A stretch of DNA of 64,000 bases from contig NZ_LT717701.1 of assembly GCF_900157385.1 (NCBI RefSeq), forward strand, positions 536,693-600,692. The letters are read 5' to 3'. The number at the start of each line of letters is the position of its first letter. The stretch's first letter is position 1. The notes beneath the pieces were generated by a model. That model was not told the origin of the DNA and made no database searches. It saw only the letters and a program-made list of their open reading frames with translations. This DNA is from Mycobacterium terramassiliense (GTDB lineage Bacteria > Actinomycetota > Actinomycetes > Mycobacteriales > Mycobacteriaceae). The translations under genes and the position numbers were made by a program. Below are positions 1 through 8,159 of the stretch, in pieces.

Positions 1-138
1 CACCACCTTCCAGAGCACCAGGTAGAGGCTGAAATCGACGATCCCGGCCAGACCACCGGTGACGACGAAACGCGTCACCTGTGTCGTCAGACCCAGGTGT
101 GGGCGCGCGGGAGCGGCGCCAGGTTCTGGGGGGATCAT
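1..138 (-). CDS. GtrA-family membrane protein, partial (Rv3789-like)
   Basis: The first 46 residues are present; the rest lies beyond the window start. After a Pro-rich N-terminus the sequence RFVVTGGLAGIVDFSLYLVL matches the first transmembrane helix of GtrA-type small membrane proteins, in particular M. tuberculosis Rv3789, which has been linked to arabinogalactan assembly and lipid-linked arabinose handling. The start is ATG at 138. The Gre-like gene 40 bp away lies on the same strand, as in M. tuberculosis. The fragment is short, but the helix is characteristic. Confidence 0.75.
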   Translation of the reverse strand, partial: MIPPEPGAAPARPHLGLTTQVTRFVVTGGLAGIVDFSLYLVLWKVV

Positions 139-177
139 GGCGGGGAGTCTATCGGGGCCGGCGCCGACGACGGTGAG

Positions 178-657
178 TTAGCGGGGCAGCTTCACCGAGA
201 TGAGCTCGACCTGGTTTTCGCCCTGCGGGGTCGTGTACGTCACCGTGTCGCCCGCCTTGCGCCCGGCCAGGGCCTGGCCCAGCGGGCTGCGGGCGGTCAG
301 CGTCTCGGCCTCGCGGCCGATGGGGGTCTCCTCGACGATGGAGATCACGTGCATGGTGACGACCTCCCCGTCGGGGAATCGCAGCGTCACCTCGGTCCCG
401 CCGGGCAACGTTTCCGAGTCGTCCGAGGCTGACGGCCCGCTGCGCAGTCGCCGGTCCAGCTCGTTGATCCGGTCGGCGAGGACGACGAGCTCGTCCGCGC
501 GTTGTATCGCCTCGGCCGCGTCGCCATGGTCACCGACCATGCCGCGGTCATTTTTGACCTCGACCTCGAGGCGATCGTGCCGCTGCTTGAGCCGGTCCAG
601 CTCCGCGGCGAGGTTTTCCCGCGCCACGTCCACCGCCGACTTGGCCTTTTTGCTCAC
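178..657 (-). CDS. Gre-factor homologue (Rv3788-like)
   Basis: A 159-residue GreA/GreB-fold protein. The N-terminal half is a charged coiled coil (about residues 5-75) and the C-terminal half carries the FKBP-like Gre domain (TEVTLRFPDGEVVTMHVISI, then SPLGQALAGRKAGDTV). In true GreA the coiled-coil tip carries catalytic acidic residues in a GDLRENAEY context; here it reads GDHGDAAEAI. The M. tuberculosis homologue Rv3788 is reported to enter the RNA polymerase secondary channel and inhibit transcription rather than stimulate cleavage. I chose GTG at 657 because the length then fits the homologue; an in-frame ATG at 687 would add ten residues. Confidence 0.85.
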   Translation of the reverse strand: MSKKAKSAVDVARENLAAELDRLKQRHDRLEVEVKNDRGMVGDHGDAAEAIQRADELVVLADRINELDRRLRSGPSASDDSETLPGGTEVTLRFPDGEVVTMHVISIVEETPIGREAETLTARSPLGQALAGRKAGDTVTYTTPQGENQVELISVKLPR

Positions 658-694
658 GTCAGTCGACCCGATCCAATCTGCCGTCACTGCTGAC

Positions 695-708
695 CTGTAG
701 CGCTACAG
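695..708. promoter_or_regulatory. 14-bp perfect palindrome upstream of the Gre homologue
   Basis: CTGTAGCGCTACAG is fully self-complementary and lies 38 bp upstream of the chosen start of the Gre-like gene, in the gap to the pterin-synthase-like gene. Its size and position suit a dimeric repressor such as a TetR-type protein. That role is inferred; no regulator is encoded next to it. Confidence 0.4.
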
Positions 709-805
709 TGTCGCACCACCACCAGGCAGCCGCCACCTTACGCGAACGCAAACTTTGGTGTTCTACACATACCCAGTAGGACGGCGGCGAATCTACCCCC
801 GGTAG

Positions 806-1345
806 CTACGCCCAGCCGCCGGCCGTCACCGGTCCCGCGGTGAGGGTGACCACGTTGTTGCGGCTTTCCCGCGCCTCGATGCGAGAGACCCACACCCGGC
901 CGCCGGTCGCCAGCGCGACGATGCGCTCGGCGGTCTCGAACGCCCAGGCCGCCGAGCCCTCCATGCCGGTGTTCTCCATGATCCGCAGGTCGACGACGCC
1001 GCGCTCGGCCAGCAGTTCGAACAGGTCGCGCTGCGGGTCGTCCGCGGCGATCAGCGTGGTGTGGTCGAACTGATAGCGCAGTGCCGAGCGGATTTCGCCG
1101 ACGGCGCTGCCGTCGACCACCAGGCCGGTGCCGAGTTCGGTTTCGGCGCAGGCGAACTCGACCTCGAACGCGCGCTCGCAGCCGTGCAGGAAGAACCGCT
1201 TCCCCAGATTGGCCCACGAGCGATGGCAGCACGGGAGTTCGTCGAAGAGCTTGCGCATGTGGAATCGCGCGGTGCGGCCGCTCGGTGCGTCGGCGCGGTG
1301 CATGGTTGCGACGTACACGTCGTCGTCGAAAGCAATGTGACTCAT
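806..1345 (-). CDS. 6-pyruvoyl-tetrahydropterin synthase / QueD-like protein
   Basis: 179 residues. The order of motifs resembles the T-fold family of 6-pyruvoyl-tetrahydropterin and 6-carboxytetrahydropterin synthases: LHGCERAFEVEF where the family has a Zn-binding HGHxY strand, GTGLVVDGSAVGEIRSALR like the ETGMVIDFGDLK stretch, FDHTTLIAADDP like LDHRxLN, and a late MENTGMEGSAAWAFE like the NPTAENLA active-site loop. One Zn-ligand histidine appears replaced by Cys, and a CCH lies just upstream, so activity may differ from QueD. It stands alone, with no queuosine genes nearby. Family assignment is moderately sure; the substrate is unknown. Confidence 0.65.
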   Translation of the reverse strand: MSHIAFDDDVYVATMHRADAPSGRTARFHMRKLFDELPCCHRSWANLGKRFFLHGCERAFEVEFACAETELGTGLVVDGSAVGEIRSALRYQFDHTTLIAADDPQRDLFELLAERGVVDLRIMENTGMEGSAAWAFETAERIVALATGGRVWVSRIEARESRNNVVTLTAGPVTAGGWA

Positions 1346-1399
1346 GAGTGCAGCGTCGGGTCGGCGCCTTGACGGATCCTTGAAACATCCTTGGCACCG

Positions 1400-2818
1400 C
1401 TAGAAGGGCGGCGGCTCGTAGCTGGCGGCGATACGCTCGGCGCGTCGCGCCGCCTCTGCGGCGATGCGCGCTTCGTTCATGCCGCGCTCCCACCTGATTC
1501 GCGCCGCTCGCTCCTGTGCCCGGGTTCGCCGACGGGCCGGCATCATCAGTCCACGGCTTTCATGCGGCTGGGGCGCGTCAGTGGGCAGCACCAGCGCTCC
1601 GGTCGGAACGGCCAACGCTGGAAAGAGCAGGCTCCCACCGGGTTTGGTGGCGTACTGATGCCCCGTCGGCGAGGTCCACACCACAGTGCCGTCGGGCTCC
1701 TGCCGATCCCGCCATTGGACGTAGAAGGTCTTGAGCAGGTGGTGGTAGCGGCAGAGCAGTTTGAGATTGGACGGGTGGGTGGGCCCCAGCGGAAACGGCA
1801 CCGTGTGGTCGATGTCGCAGATTTCAGCCGGCGCGTCGCAACCCGGGAAGCGGCAGGTCAAATCGCGAAACCGGACGAACTCGGCCAGCGCCGCCGACGG
1901 TCGATAGCCCGACTCCGCCTTGGCCGGCGGGAGCCAGAGGGGCTTGATCTTGGCGTTTCCGGCCACCTCCCGTAGCAGCTCCGCCGGCAGCGGACCATGA
2001 CCGGACAGATAGCCCGGAGCCTGCGACTCGCCATCGACCGCACCCTGCTCGGCGAGCACGTGAATGACGACGTTCGTGCCAGCGCGTTGCGGCGCGGCGC
2101 AATCCGGTCCACCGCACAGGCAGCCCAGTACCTCGGCCCCGGCGGCTAAGGCCCCCAGCGCGTCGGCTCGGCGCTGGGCTTTGGTGCGCGGATCCTCGCG
2201 GCAGACCGTGGCGGCGAGCGCGTCGAGCTTCTGCTCGAGGGTGGCCCCGTCGGTGGCGTGCAGCTGCGCCCACACCCCGGCCAGCCCCGCGTCGGTGGAC
2301 GCGATATCGACGTAGCGATTGTCGTTGCGGGGCCCGGGCACCCGCACCCCGGCGGGGTCGAAGCGGGCCACCCACATGTCGATGCGCTCGGCGACGCTGG
2401 GCCCGGACAACCGCATCCACTTCGTGGCGTGGCGGGCCACCGCGGCGTCGATCTTGGCGATCAACTCCGCATCGTCGACCACCTCGGTGCGCGTCACCAG
2501 CGCCGCTACCAGCCGGAAGTCGATATCGCCCCGCGCAAACACCTCGGCTACCCGGGGCAACCGCTCACGAAGGGCGATCGCGTGCCGCAGCCGCCCCCGG
2601 GCGCGGCCACGGCTGATCCGCAACGCCGCGGCGACCTCGGCGACCACGTTCTCGTGCCCGTCGACGGCCCAGCTGAACCGCTCGCAATCGTCGTCGGGCG
2701 CCCGTCGCGCGTACAACTCACCTATCGCCGCCAACTCCCGGGCGCACGCCACGTTCTGTGCGCGACCCGCATCGGAGATGGCATCCACCACCCCGGCATC
2801 GCCCACGGTATCGAACAT
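1400..2818 (-). CDS. 13E12-family HNH endonuclease-like protein (DUF222 + HNH)
   Basis: 472 residues from ATG 2818. The N-terminal two thirds are the DUF222 domain of the mycobacterial 13E12 repeat family. The C-terminal part holds an HNH nuclease: CRFPGCDAP, then CDIDHTVPFPLGPTHPSNLK and LLCRYHHLLKTF, giving paired Cys, the catalytic DH and the closing His. A charged, Arg/Ala-rich tail follows. The start was chosen because a TATATT -10-like hexamer sits 7 bp upstream and a perfect LexA box overlaps it, implying a leaderless, DNA-damage-induced transcript; ATG 2842 is the alternative. In M. tuberculosis several 13E12 genes, including the positional homologue Rv3776, are LexA targets. The DNA substrate is unknown. 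Confidence 0.9.
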   Translation of the reverse strand: MFDTVGDAGVVDAISDAGRAQNVACARELAAIGELYARRAPDDDCERFSWAVDGHENVVAEVAAALRISRGRARGRLRHAIALRERLPRVAEVFARGDIDFRLVAALVTRTEVVDDAELIAKIDAAVARHATKWMRLSGPSVAERIDMWVARFDPAGVRVPGPRNDNRYVDIASTDAGLAGVWAQLHATDGATLEQKLDALAATVCREDPRTKAQRRADALGALAAGAEVLGCLCGGPDCAAPQRAGTNVVIHVLAEQGAVDGESQAPGYLSGHGPLPAELLREVAGNAKIKPLWLPPAKAESGYRPSAALAEFVRFRDLTCRFPGCDAPAEICDIDHTVPFPLGPTHPSNLKLLCRYHHLLKTFYVQWRDRQEPDGTVVWTSPTGHQYATKPGGSLLFPALAVPTGALVLPTDAPQPHESRGLMMPARRRTRAQERAARIRWERGMNEARIAAEAARRAERIAASYEPPPF

Positions 2819-2826
2819 ACGTTCGA
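2811..2826. promoter_or_regulatory. LexA / SOS box
   Basis: TCGAACATACGTTCGA matches the mycobacterial SOS consensus TCGAAC-N4-GTTCGA at every defined position and is palindromic apart from the spacer. It overlaps the ATG at 2818 and abuts a TATATT hexamer (complement of 2826-2831), so bound LexA would block the HNH gene directly. Confidence 0.88.
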
Positions 2827-2987
2827 ATATACACCGGTCCATTGACTTAAACTTTTGGCAGGGTCGCCGCTTGTGCATAACCGCGGCTGCGGGGTCGCCC
2901 CCACCAGATATAGCTGCGACAGTTGCAGACCGCCCTCGACGAGGCGAATCGTTTGCTACCGCCCACCGGCGGCCCGGCTAGAGCCAG

Positions 2988-3818
2988 CTAGACCCAGTAC
3001 GGCACCCGGGCGCGGTATTGCCGCATCGCGAACGCGGCCAGCAGCCAGCCGACGCCGGTGAGGACCAAGACCACCACCCAGTGCCGCAGTTCCTGGTGGC
3101 CGCCCAACAACGGCGTCCGAACGATGTCGAGGTAGTGCAGCAGCGGGTTGAGCTCGATGATGCTCGCCCAGCGCCCGGCACCCTGCGCCCGCAGCGTCTC
3201 GTCGTTCCAGATGATCGGCGTCATGTAGAACAGCAACTGCACAACCGAGAACAGCAGGGGACCGATGTCGCGGTAGCGGGTCGCCAGGATGCCGAAACAC
3301 AGTGACACCCAGATGGAATTCAGCACGATCAACCCCAGCGCCGGGATGACCGACAGGTCGGCCCACGACCACGGTTTGGGGAAGATGATGGCGACGACGA
3401 CGTAGATGGCGATGTTGTGTGCGAACAGGATCATCTGCCGCCACACCAGCCGGTAGACGTGCACGCTCAGCGGCGTCGGCAGCTGCTTGATCAGCCCCTC
3501 GTTCGCGACGAACACCTCGGAGCCCTCCAGGATGGCGGCGTTGATCATGTTCCAGATGATCAGCCCGAGGGTGACGTAGGGCAGGTGCACCGCCAGATCG
3601 AGGTGGAACAGCTTGGAATACAACGCGCCCAGCGCGACGGCGGTGGTGCCGGTGGCGATGGTGATCCAGAACGGCCCCAGGACGGAGCGGCGGTAGCGCT
3701 GCTTGATGTCCTGCCAGCCCAGGTGCAGCCACAGCTCGTGCCGGCGGAAGCCGTCGAGCAGGTCGCCGCGGGCGCGCCCGAACGTCCGCGACTGCGCCGC
3801 CGCGTCGATGAATGTCAT
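2988..3818 (-). CDS. rfbD: Galactan ABC exporter permease (Wzm/RfbD)
   Basis: 276 residues, an ABC-2-type permease with about six membrane spans; for example TIATGTTAVALGALYSKLF, LPYVTLGLIIWNMINAAIL and VIPALGLIVLNSIWVSLCF. It pairs with RfbE as the Wzm-Wzt exporter that moves lipid-linked galactan across the plasma membrane during arabinogalactan synthesis, as for M. tuberculosis Rv3783. ATG at 3818 overlaps the glfT1 stop in an ATGA, giving translational coupling. Reading further upstream only retraces glfT1 out of frame. The gene is followed by a gap of about 170 bp before the divergent end of the HNH gene. Confidence 0.93.
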   Translation of the reverse strand: MTFIDAAAQSRTFGRARGDLLDGFRRHELWLHLGWQDIKQRYRRSVLGPFWITIATGTTAVALGALYSKLFHLDLAVHLPYVTLGLIIWNMINAAILEGSEVFVANEGLIKQLPTPLSVHVYRLVWRQMILFAHNIAIYVVVAIIFPKPWSWADLSVIPALGLIVLNSIWVSLCFGILATRYRDIGPLLFSVVQLLFYMTPIIWNDETLRAQGAGRWASIIELNPLLHYLDIVRTPLLGGHQELRHWVVVLVLTGVGWLLAAFAMRQYRARVPYWV

Positions 3819-4723
3819 GCCGACCCTCCCGGTTTCCCGAAGCGCTCGCGACGCCCCAAGCGGCGCAACCGGATCCACTCGACCAGGCCCTTGGGGTCGT
3901 GGCGGGTCACCAGGAAGTACCAGCCAAAGCGGACCCACTCCTGGAACAGGAGCCTGCGCAGGCCGGGCTGCGCCATCAGGTAGCCGCGGTTGCGGTAGGT
4001 GAAGAACCGCTTGGCGGCGTCGTCGGGGTACTGGGTGTGCATCCGGCCGCCCAGGATCGGCTTGAACTCGTCGGATCCGCACGGGTGCAGGTAGACCGCG
4101 TCCAGGCAGGTGCCGAACGGCAGGCCGGACCGAACCAGCCGGCGGTGCATCTCCACCTCGTCGCCGCGAATGAACAGCCGCAGGTCCGGAACGCCGATCG
4201 ATTCCAGCGTCGACGCCCGGAACAGCGCGCCGTTGAACAACGACGCGATGCCGCGCAGCAGCTCCTGGCCCGCTTCGGTGCGCAATTCGCTTGCGCGCCT
4301 GCGCCATACGAGGCCGCGGCGCAGCGGAAACGCCAGCCGCTGCGGGTCGTCGGAGTTGCACACCATCGGCGACACCTCGGCCAGGCCGTACTTCTCGGCG
4401 CAGGCCAGCAGCGTCGCCAGCACGCGAGAGTCCTGCGGGCGCCCGTCGTCGTCGGCGAGCCAGACCCAGTCGGCCCCCTGTGCCAGCGCGTGCAGCATGC
4501 CGAGCGCGAAACCCCCTGCGCCGCCGAGGTTTCGGCGCGAACCGAGGTAGGTCGTCGGAACCGGTTGGCCGGCAACCAGATCCCGGACCCGGTCGTCACC
4601 GTCGTTGTCGACCACGATCAGGTGATCGGGCAGCCGGGTCTGCGTGCTGAGCACGTCCAGCGACTTGGCCAGCTCGTCGGGGCGACGGTGGGTGACCACC
4701 ACGGCGCAGACGGTGTCGCTCAC
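3815..4723 (-). CDS. glfT1: Galactofuranosyltransferase GlfT1
   Basis: 302 residues, a GT-A fold glycosyltransferase (GT2 family). The nucleotide-binding start is VVVTHRRPDELAKSLDVL (about 8-25) with VVDNDG, and a DDD metal-binding triad lies at 91-93 in WLADDDGRPQD. In M. tuberculosis (Rv3782) the enzyme adds the first galactofuranose residues to the decaprenyl-PP-GlcNAc-Rha primer, which GlfT2 then extends. Start is GTG 4723, within a GTGA overlap with rfbE; the end overlaps rfbD as ATGA. The three genes therefore form one tightly coupled galactan initiation and export operon. Confidence 0.94.
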   Translation of the reverse strand: MSDTVCAVVVTHRRPDELAKSLDVLSTQTRLPDHLIVVDNDGDDRVRDLVAGQPVPTTYLGSRRNLGGAGGFALGMLHALAQGADWVWLADDDGRPQDSRVLATLLACAEKYGLAEVSPMVCNSDDPQRLAFPLRRGLVWRRRASELRTEAGQELLRGIASLFNGALFRASTLESIGVPDLRLFIRGDEVEMHRRLVRSGLPFGTCLDAVYLHPCGSDEFKPILGGRMHTQYPDDAAKRFFTYRNRGYLMAQPGLRRLLFQEWVRFGWYFLVTRHDPKGLVEWIRLRRLGRRERFGKPGGSA

Positions 4724-5517
4724 GGCTGTCCGGCGGTCTCGGCCAGCACCTCGCGCACGTGCCGTGCCGCGTCCTCGCCCTCGTAGGCGCGCACCACGTC
4801 CTCGATGCCGCCGGACATGCGGATGACGCCGTGGTCGATCCACATCGCGGTCTTGCACAGCCGGGCGAGAAATTCGTTGGAATGGCTGGCGAACACCAGG
4901 ATTCCGGAGCGCTCCACCAGTTTCTGCAATCGGGTCTGGGCCTTCTTCAGGAAGTCGGCATCGACCGCGCCGATGCCCTCGTCGAGCAGCAGGATCTCGG
5001 GGTCGATGCTGGTGACCACGCCCATCGCCAGCCGGACCCGCATCCCGGTGGAGTAGGTGCGCAGCGGCATCGACAGGTAGTCGCCCAGCTCGGTGAACTC
5101 GGCGATCTCGTCGACCTTGGACATCATCTGCTTTCGCGTCTGCCCCAGGAACAGCCCGCGGATGATGATGTTCTCGTAGCCGGAGATCTCGGGGTCCATG
5201 CCGACCCCGAGGTCGAAGACCGGCGCGACCCGTCCGGTGACCTTCGCCCACCCGCGGGTGGGCTCGTAGATGCCCGAAAGGAGGCGCAGCAGAGTCGATT
5301 TCCCGGCCCCGTTGTGGCCGACGAGCCCGACCCGGTCGCCCAGCTCGAGCTTCATGGTGATGTCGCGCAACGCCTCGACCACGACGACGTTGGAGCTGTT
5401 ACGACCGATCGTGCCGCCCGCCTTGCCCAGGAAAGCCTTCTTCAACGATCGCGACTTGGCGTCGAAGATGGGAAATTCCACCCACGCGTCGCGCGTCTCG
5501 ATGTGAGGCCCCGGCAC
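4720..5517 (-). CDS. rfbE: Galactan ABC exporter ATPase (Wzt/RfbE)
   Basis: 265 residues. Walker A GHNGAGKS is at 67-74, a diverged signature (YSTGMRVRLAMG, about 155-166) follows, then Walker B ILLLDE ending at 180 and the switch His in FASHSNE. The signature lacking the usual LSGGQ is typical of Wzt-type polysaccharide exporters. There is no C-terminal carbohydrate-binding domain, as in M. tuberculosis Rv3781. It powers the RfbD permease for lipid-linked galactan export. The gene heads the rfbE-glfT1-rfbD operon, 9 bp after pafE ends, so pafE may be co-transcribed. Confidence 0.94.
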   Translation of the reverse strand: MPGPHIETRDAWVEFPIFDAKSRSLKKAFLGKAGGTIGRNSSNVVVVEALRDITMKLELGDRVGLVGHNGAGKSTLLRLLSGIYEPTRGWAKVTGRVAPVFDLGVGMDPEISGYENIIIRGLFLGQTRKQMMSKVDEIAEFTELGDYLSMPLRTYSTGMRVRLAMGVVTSIDPEILLLDEGIGAVDADFLKKAQTRLQKLVERSGILVFASHSNEFLARLCKTAMWIDHGVIRMSGGIEDVVRAYEGEDAARHVREVLAETAGQP

Positions 5518-5526
5518 CGTTGGCTA

Positions 5527-6063
5527 CTAGAGGTATTGACCGTGTCCGGAGCCGCCGCCCTGCTTGCCGAGGCCCGGCGGCAATGCGCCCTGGCGCATCT
5601 GCTCAAGCTGCGCGCGGGCGGCCATCTGCTGGGCGAACAACGCGGTCTGAATGCCGTGGAACAGCCCTTCCAGCCAGCCGACCAGCTGCGCCTGCGCGAT
5701 GCGCAATTCGGCGTCCGACGGCGCGACGTCCTCACTGAACGGCAGGGTGAGCCGATCGAGCTCCTCACGCAGTTCCGGTGCCAGGCCCTCCTCGAGCTCA
5801 CGGATGCTCGTGGCGTGGATGTCGCGCAGCCGGTTGCGGCTGGCCTCGTCCAGCGGCGCGGCGCGCACCTCCTCGAGCAGTTGCTTGATCATGGTGCCGA
5901 TCCGCATCACCTTGGCCGGCTGCTCGACCAGGTCGGTCAGGGAGCGTTCGTCGGAGTCGTCCTCCGCGTCGCGGATCGCCATGATTCGCGGGTCGACGCC
6001 GCCGATGACCTCGATGCCGTCGGCGTCCGGTCCGTCGTTGCCGTTCGTCAATCCATTCACCAT
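5527..6063 (-). CDS. pafE: Bacterial proteasome activator PafE/Bpa
   Basis: 178 residues, the same length as M. tuberculosis Rv3780. The middle is alpha-helical (LVEQPAKVMRIGTMIKQLLE through LVGWLEGLFHGIQTALFAQQ). The C-terminus ends in GGGSGHGQYL, whose GQYL tail docks into the 20S proteasome to open its gate. PafE forms a dodecameric ring and drives ATP-independent degradation of unfolded proteins such as heat-shock substrates. Start ATG 6063 lies 15 bp after the upstream GT-C gene, and rfbE follows closely. Confidence 0.95.
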   Translation of the reverse strand: MVNGLTNGNDGPDADGIEVIGGVDPRIMAIRDAEDDSDERSLTDLVEQPAKVMRIGTMIKQLLEEVRAAPLDEASRNRLRDIHATSIRELEEGLAPELREELDRLTLPFSEDVAPSDAELRIAQAQLVGWLEGLFHGIQTALFAQQMAARAQLEQMRQGALPPGLGKQGGGSGHGQYL

Positions 6064-6077
6064 CCTCTTTGGGGACT

Positions 6078-8057
6078 TTAAGGGTGCGGGGCCGCCACGT
6101 CCGGGCGCCACTCGTAGATCCGAGCCCCACCGTTGTCGTAGATCATCGTCCACGACGTCGATTTATCCAGAGAGACTAGCCCTTCGGGAGTGGCAAACCC
6201 TCTGACGTTGGGCGTGCTGGTCAAGATGTACCTGATATTGAGCGCTTTAATCGCCTCGACCACCTTCGGATCCGCTTCACCTTTGCGCGCCGAGGTCCAG
6301 AAGATGTAGCGGTAGTAGCCGGGGCCGGTCTGCTGCGGGAAGTCGTAATGCGTCCATAGCGGGTGCAGGTCGGCCACCGCGTACATCCACGTGGTGCCGT
6401 CGACGTTGGAGTCGCCGATCAGCGTGTCGTGAGCGCCGGGCAGCGTGGCCAGGTAGGCCATCGCCATGAGGTCGCGCTGGTCGACGATCACCGAGTCGTA
6501 CTTGTCGCCGAACAGCACGAGGTGCCGGTACAGGTAGTGCCGGGCGGTCAGCACGGTGGCCAGCAGAAGAAGGACCGCCGTGGCGGCGGTCCAGACCGGG
6601 GAACGTATCTGTTTGAACCGGCCGGTGACATACCTGGCCGCCCCCACCACCACCGCGACGATCGCGCACAGCGCGATGGCCGCCATCGGCGTCACCAGCA
6701 TCGTCACCACCGCCGCCAGGCGCCGCGGATCGTTGTAGAAGAACTGGCTGAACTCCTCGATGGCGCGGCCGACGGGATTGCGAAACGGCGCCCCCGAGTA
6801 GATCGTCGCCACGGTCAGCACCAGCCAGACGGCCGGTGGCCACCAGATCCGCTTGTACAGCAGGATCGCCATGCCGAGGTAGATCAGCACCAGCAAGCCG
6901 TATTGGGTGGGGAAGTCGTTGAGGTGGCGGGTGTGCAGGAGCAGCGCGTCGATGACGCCCTGCTTGGCGCTCTTGAAGCTGGGGAACGCGTGCCCGGCGA
7001 TGATGTCGGCCTGCCGGAGCACCCCGAGGAACTGCGGGGCCAGCACCAGGCCCGTCGGCACGGCCACGGCGGCCAGGGTGAGCGCGTCGGCGAGGCGGCC
7101 CCGCACCGGATGCCACACGGCGTCCAGCAGCCACCAGGCCAACAGGAACAGGATGACGATGAACCCGCCGGTCAGGTGCATCGACAGCACGCCCACCAGC
7201 GCCAGCGCCGCCGCCGGAACGCGATCGCGGTGCCGCAACGTCGACGCGATCAGGACAAACGTCGGGATCGCGACCCCGTAGGCGGCCAGGTTGGGCATCG
7301 CGGCGACGCCGAACTCGACGTAGGGGACCGAGGTGAACGACGCCGACAGCGCCGCGGCGGTCGCCGAGACGGCGGCCGTGCGCCATTGGGTGCTGATCGG
7401 GCGCAGCAGGAACCAGGTGAGCGTGGCGGCGCTGGAGGGAAACAGCCACACGGACGCGGCCAGCGACGTCAGGGTGTAGCCGGTGGTCGGAGCCGCACCG
7501 GTGAGCTGGCAGTAAATCGCGGTCAGGGCGTGAAAGACCGAAGGGTAGTACAGCGGCTGGTGGGTCTCGACGTTGCGCAGCTCGCCCATGTGGGTGGAGG
7601 ACGCCTGGCCGGTGTCGAGGATGTAGCGCACCTCGTTGGCGTGCCAGGCCGCGTCCCAGGTGCTGGGGATCGACTGCCAGTGCGTGAGCCCGCGGTAGCC
7701 CGCCCACATGATCAGCGCGGCGCCCAGCAGCACGCCCGCGGCCACCAGCGCCGCCGGCCAGCCGCCGATTCCGCGGGCCCCTCCTTCCCCGGCGTCGCCG
7801 CGGTGGTAGCGGGCCATCAGCAGCTGCAAACCCGTCGCCGCCAGGCACACCGCCGCGAGCGTGGCCAGCGCAGTCCAACCGTTCCAAGGGATTCCGAGCG
7901 CACCGAAGGGGATAATCGCCAGCGCCACAACGCCATAGGTCAGCGCCGGGCCAACCGCGATGGCGGCCGGCCACGTTTGCTGGGCGATGCGCGCGACTAT
8001 CACACCCGGTGCGATCAGCAAGAACAGCGCGATCAGCGTTCCGGTCCATAGGCCCAC
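6078..8057 (-). CDS. GT-C-type polytopic membrane protein (Rv3779-like)
   Basis: 659 residues with at least ten hydrophobic spans (from LIALFLLIAPGVIVARIAQ at the N-terminus to about residue 520) and a soluble C-terminal domain (DSNVDGTTWMYAVADLHPLW to the end). This is the architecture of GT-C glycosyltransferases that use polyprenyl-phosphate sugars. M. tuberculosis Rv3779 (666 aa) is tied to adding galactosamine to arabinogalactan together with PpgS. I chose GTG at 8057, just before the first helix. An open frame extends 230 codons further upstream but is antisense to the neighbouring gene and looks non-coding. Confidence 0.85.
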   Translation of the reverse strand: MGLWTGTLIALFLLIAPGVIVARIAQQTWPAAIAVGPALTYGVVALAIIPFGALGIPWNGWTALATLAAVCLAATGLQLLMARYHRGDAGEGGARGIGGWPAALVAAGVLLGAALIMWAGYRGLTHWQSIPSTWDAAWHANEVRYILDTGQASSTHMGELRNVETHQPLYYPSVFHALTAIYCQLTGAAPTTGYTLTSLAASVWLFPSSAATLTWFLLRPISTQWRTAAVSATAAALSASFTSVPYVEFGVAAMPNLAAYGVAIPTFVLIASTLRHRDRVPAAALALVGVLSMHLTGGFIVILFLLAWWLLDAVWHPVRGRLADALTLAAVAVPTGLVLAPQFLGVLRQADIIAGHAFPSFKSAKQGVIDALLLHTRHLNDFPTQYGLLVLIYLGMAILLYKRIWWPPAVWLVLTVATIYSGAPFRNPVGRAIEEFSQFFYNDPRRLAAVVTMLVTPMAAIALCAIVAVVVGAARYVTGRFKQIRSPVWTAATAVLLLLATVLTARHYLYRHLVLFGDKYDSVIVDQRDLMAMAYLATLPGAHDTLIGDSNVDGTTWMYAVADLHPLWTHYDFPQQTGPGYYRYIFWTSARKGEADPKVVEAIKALNIRYILTSTPNVRGFATPEGLVSLDKSTSWTMIYDNGGARIYEWRPDVAAPHP

Positions 8058-8159
8058 TCGACTAGTATGGCTGCCCGGGTGACCCGGCTTGCCAATGCCT
8101 AAGGGGCACCCGCTACCGTCACAATTTTCGCGGAATTGCGAAGCTCTAAGGTGGCTGGC

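Noticed and set aside
3819..4361. Upstream extension of the rfbD frame
   Set aside because: It lies entirely in glfT1 in another frame; the ATGA overlap at 3818 is the normal start.
6363..8051. 562-codon open frame antisense to the GT-C g e n e
   Set aside because: High-GC shadow of the coding strand: repetitive His/Arg/Gln-rich, no start signal, and the opposite strand encodes a clear membrane protein.
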